This document shows, one piece after another, positions 7,564-7,827 of a stretch of DNA of 7,827 bases; within the stretch, counting starts at the first letter, position 1; the number at the start of each line of letters is the position of its first letter. A model generated the notes under the pieces. The model searched no databases. It was not told where the DNA came from and was given only the letters and a program-made list of their open reading frames with translations. A program made the position numbers and the translations under genes. Source of the DNA: Campylobacterota bacterium (GTDB lineage: Bacteria; Campylobacterota; Campylobacteria; Campylobacterales; Sulfurovaceae); assembly GCA_015488875.1 (NCBI GenBank), contig WFMX01000297.1:1-7827 (forward strand), read 5' to 3'.

Positions 7564-7627
7564 GAAGGTCAATACTACCGCTGCAGGGTTTGGAATTTAC
7601 GCTAATTGTGTTTTCTAGGGAAACATT

Positions 7628-7827
7628 CTACAGTTTATACGCCTTGAGATAGACTCTTTTTGGTGCAGGATATCCTTCTATTGTCTTAGACTCATCATTG
7701 GGGTCTAAAAAATCATCCAAACTTTGTGACTCTATCCACTCTGTCTTTCTCTGCTCGTTTAGCTCTGTTTTTTTGATCTCTAACACTTCGACCCTCTCAA
7801 ATCCTGCACGATAACACCAATTGGATC
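7628..7827 (-). CDS. cmoB: CmoB, tRNA U34 carboxymethyltransferase (C-terminal part, cut by window edge)
   Basis: Only the last 65 codons and the TAG stop (7628-7630) lie in the window; the gene enters from the right edge. CmoB transfers a carboxymethyl group from carboxy-S-adenosylmethionine to 5-hydroxyuridine at the tRNA wobble position, giving uridine 5-oxyacetic acid, which widens decoding of NNU/NNC/NNA/NNG boxes. The visible tail matches the family end closely: RAGFERVEVLEI, then EQRKTEWIESQSLDDFLDP, then SKTIEGYPAPKR and a short closing segment LKAYKL. E. coli CmoB ends with the same TEW, SL-x2-FLDP and EGYPAPKR pattern. The gene is convergent with the macroglobulin gene and 64 bases from its stop. 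No frameshift is seen in the visible part. Whether the rest is intact, and whether cmoA is nearby, lies outside the window. Confidence 0.93.
   Translation of the reverse strand, partial: SNWCYRAGFERVEVLEIKKTELNEQRKTEWIESQSLDDFLDPNDESKTIEGYPAPKRVYLKAYKL

Noticed and set aside
7610..7624. Hairpin GTTTTC-TAG-GGAAAC as a bidirectional terminator
   Set aside because: The stem is 6 pairs including one G-U, the loop has 3 bases, and no T-tract follows on either strand.
1..7827. CRISPR array, tRNA, rRNA or insertion sequence
   Set aside because: I found no regularly spaced repeats, no tRNA cloverleaf or rRNA-like sequence, and no transposase or terminal inverted repeats on reading both strands.

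Overview
The window looks like chromosomal DNA of a mesophilic Campylobacterota (epsilonproteobacterial) species, perhaps near Sulfurovum or Sulfurimonas. This rests on the AT-leaning composition, heavy use of ATA, AGA and CTA codons, a class II (not AroFGH-type) DAHP synthase, and the family make-up. The assignment is an inference from gene content; no marker gene settles the genus.

Layout from left to right. Positions 1-261 are a non-coding or unresolved flank with short direct and inverted repeats and one open frame running in from the left edge. A three-gene minus-strand operon follows, read from 2051 down to 262. It encodes a class II DAHP synthase (first step of the shikimate pathway), a previously unlisted 32-residue single-membrane-span peptide at 591-689, and a SUI1/eIF1-like (YciH-type) factor. 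The peptide's stop codon overlaps the SUI1 start codon by one base, which suggests translational coupling. A 148-bp divergent intergenic region (2052-2199) carries a perfect TATAAT on each strand. The plus strand then holds one very large gene (2200-7563, 1787 aa) for a secreted bacterial alpha-2-macroglobulin with an intact CAEQ thioester motif and two tandem YARHG-like domains at its C terminus. After a 64-bp convergent gap, the right edge contains the last 65 codons of cmoB on the minus strand; this gene is too short here to stand out as an ORF but is clearly recognisable.

The genes do not form one pathway. The left operon combines aromatic amino-acid biosynthesis with a translation-related factor. 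The macroglobulin is an independent cell-envelope protein, presumed to trap proteases in the periplasm. CmoB modifies tRNA wobble uridines. The best candidates for something new are the macroglobulin-YARHG-YARHG architecture and the coupled membrane micropeptide. I see no CRISPR array, tRNA, rRNA, insertion sequence or phage gene.
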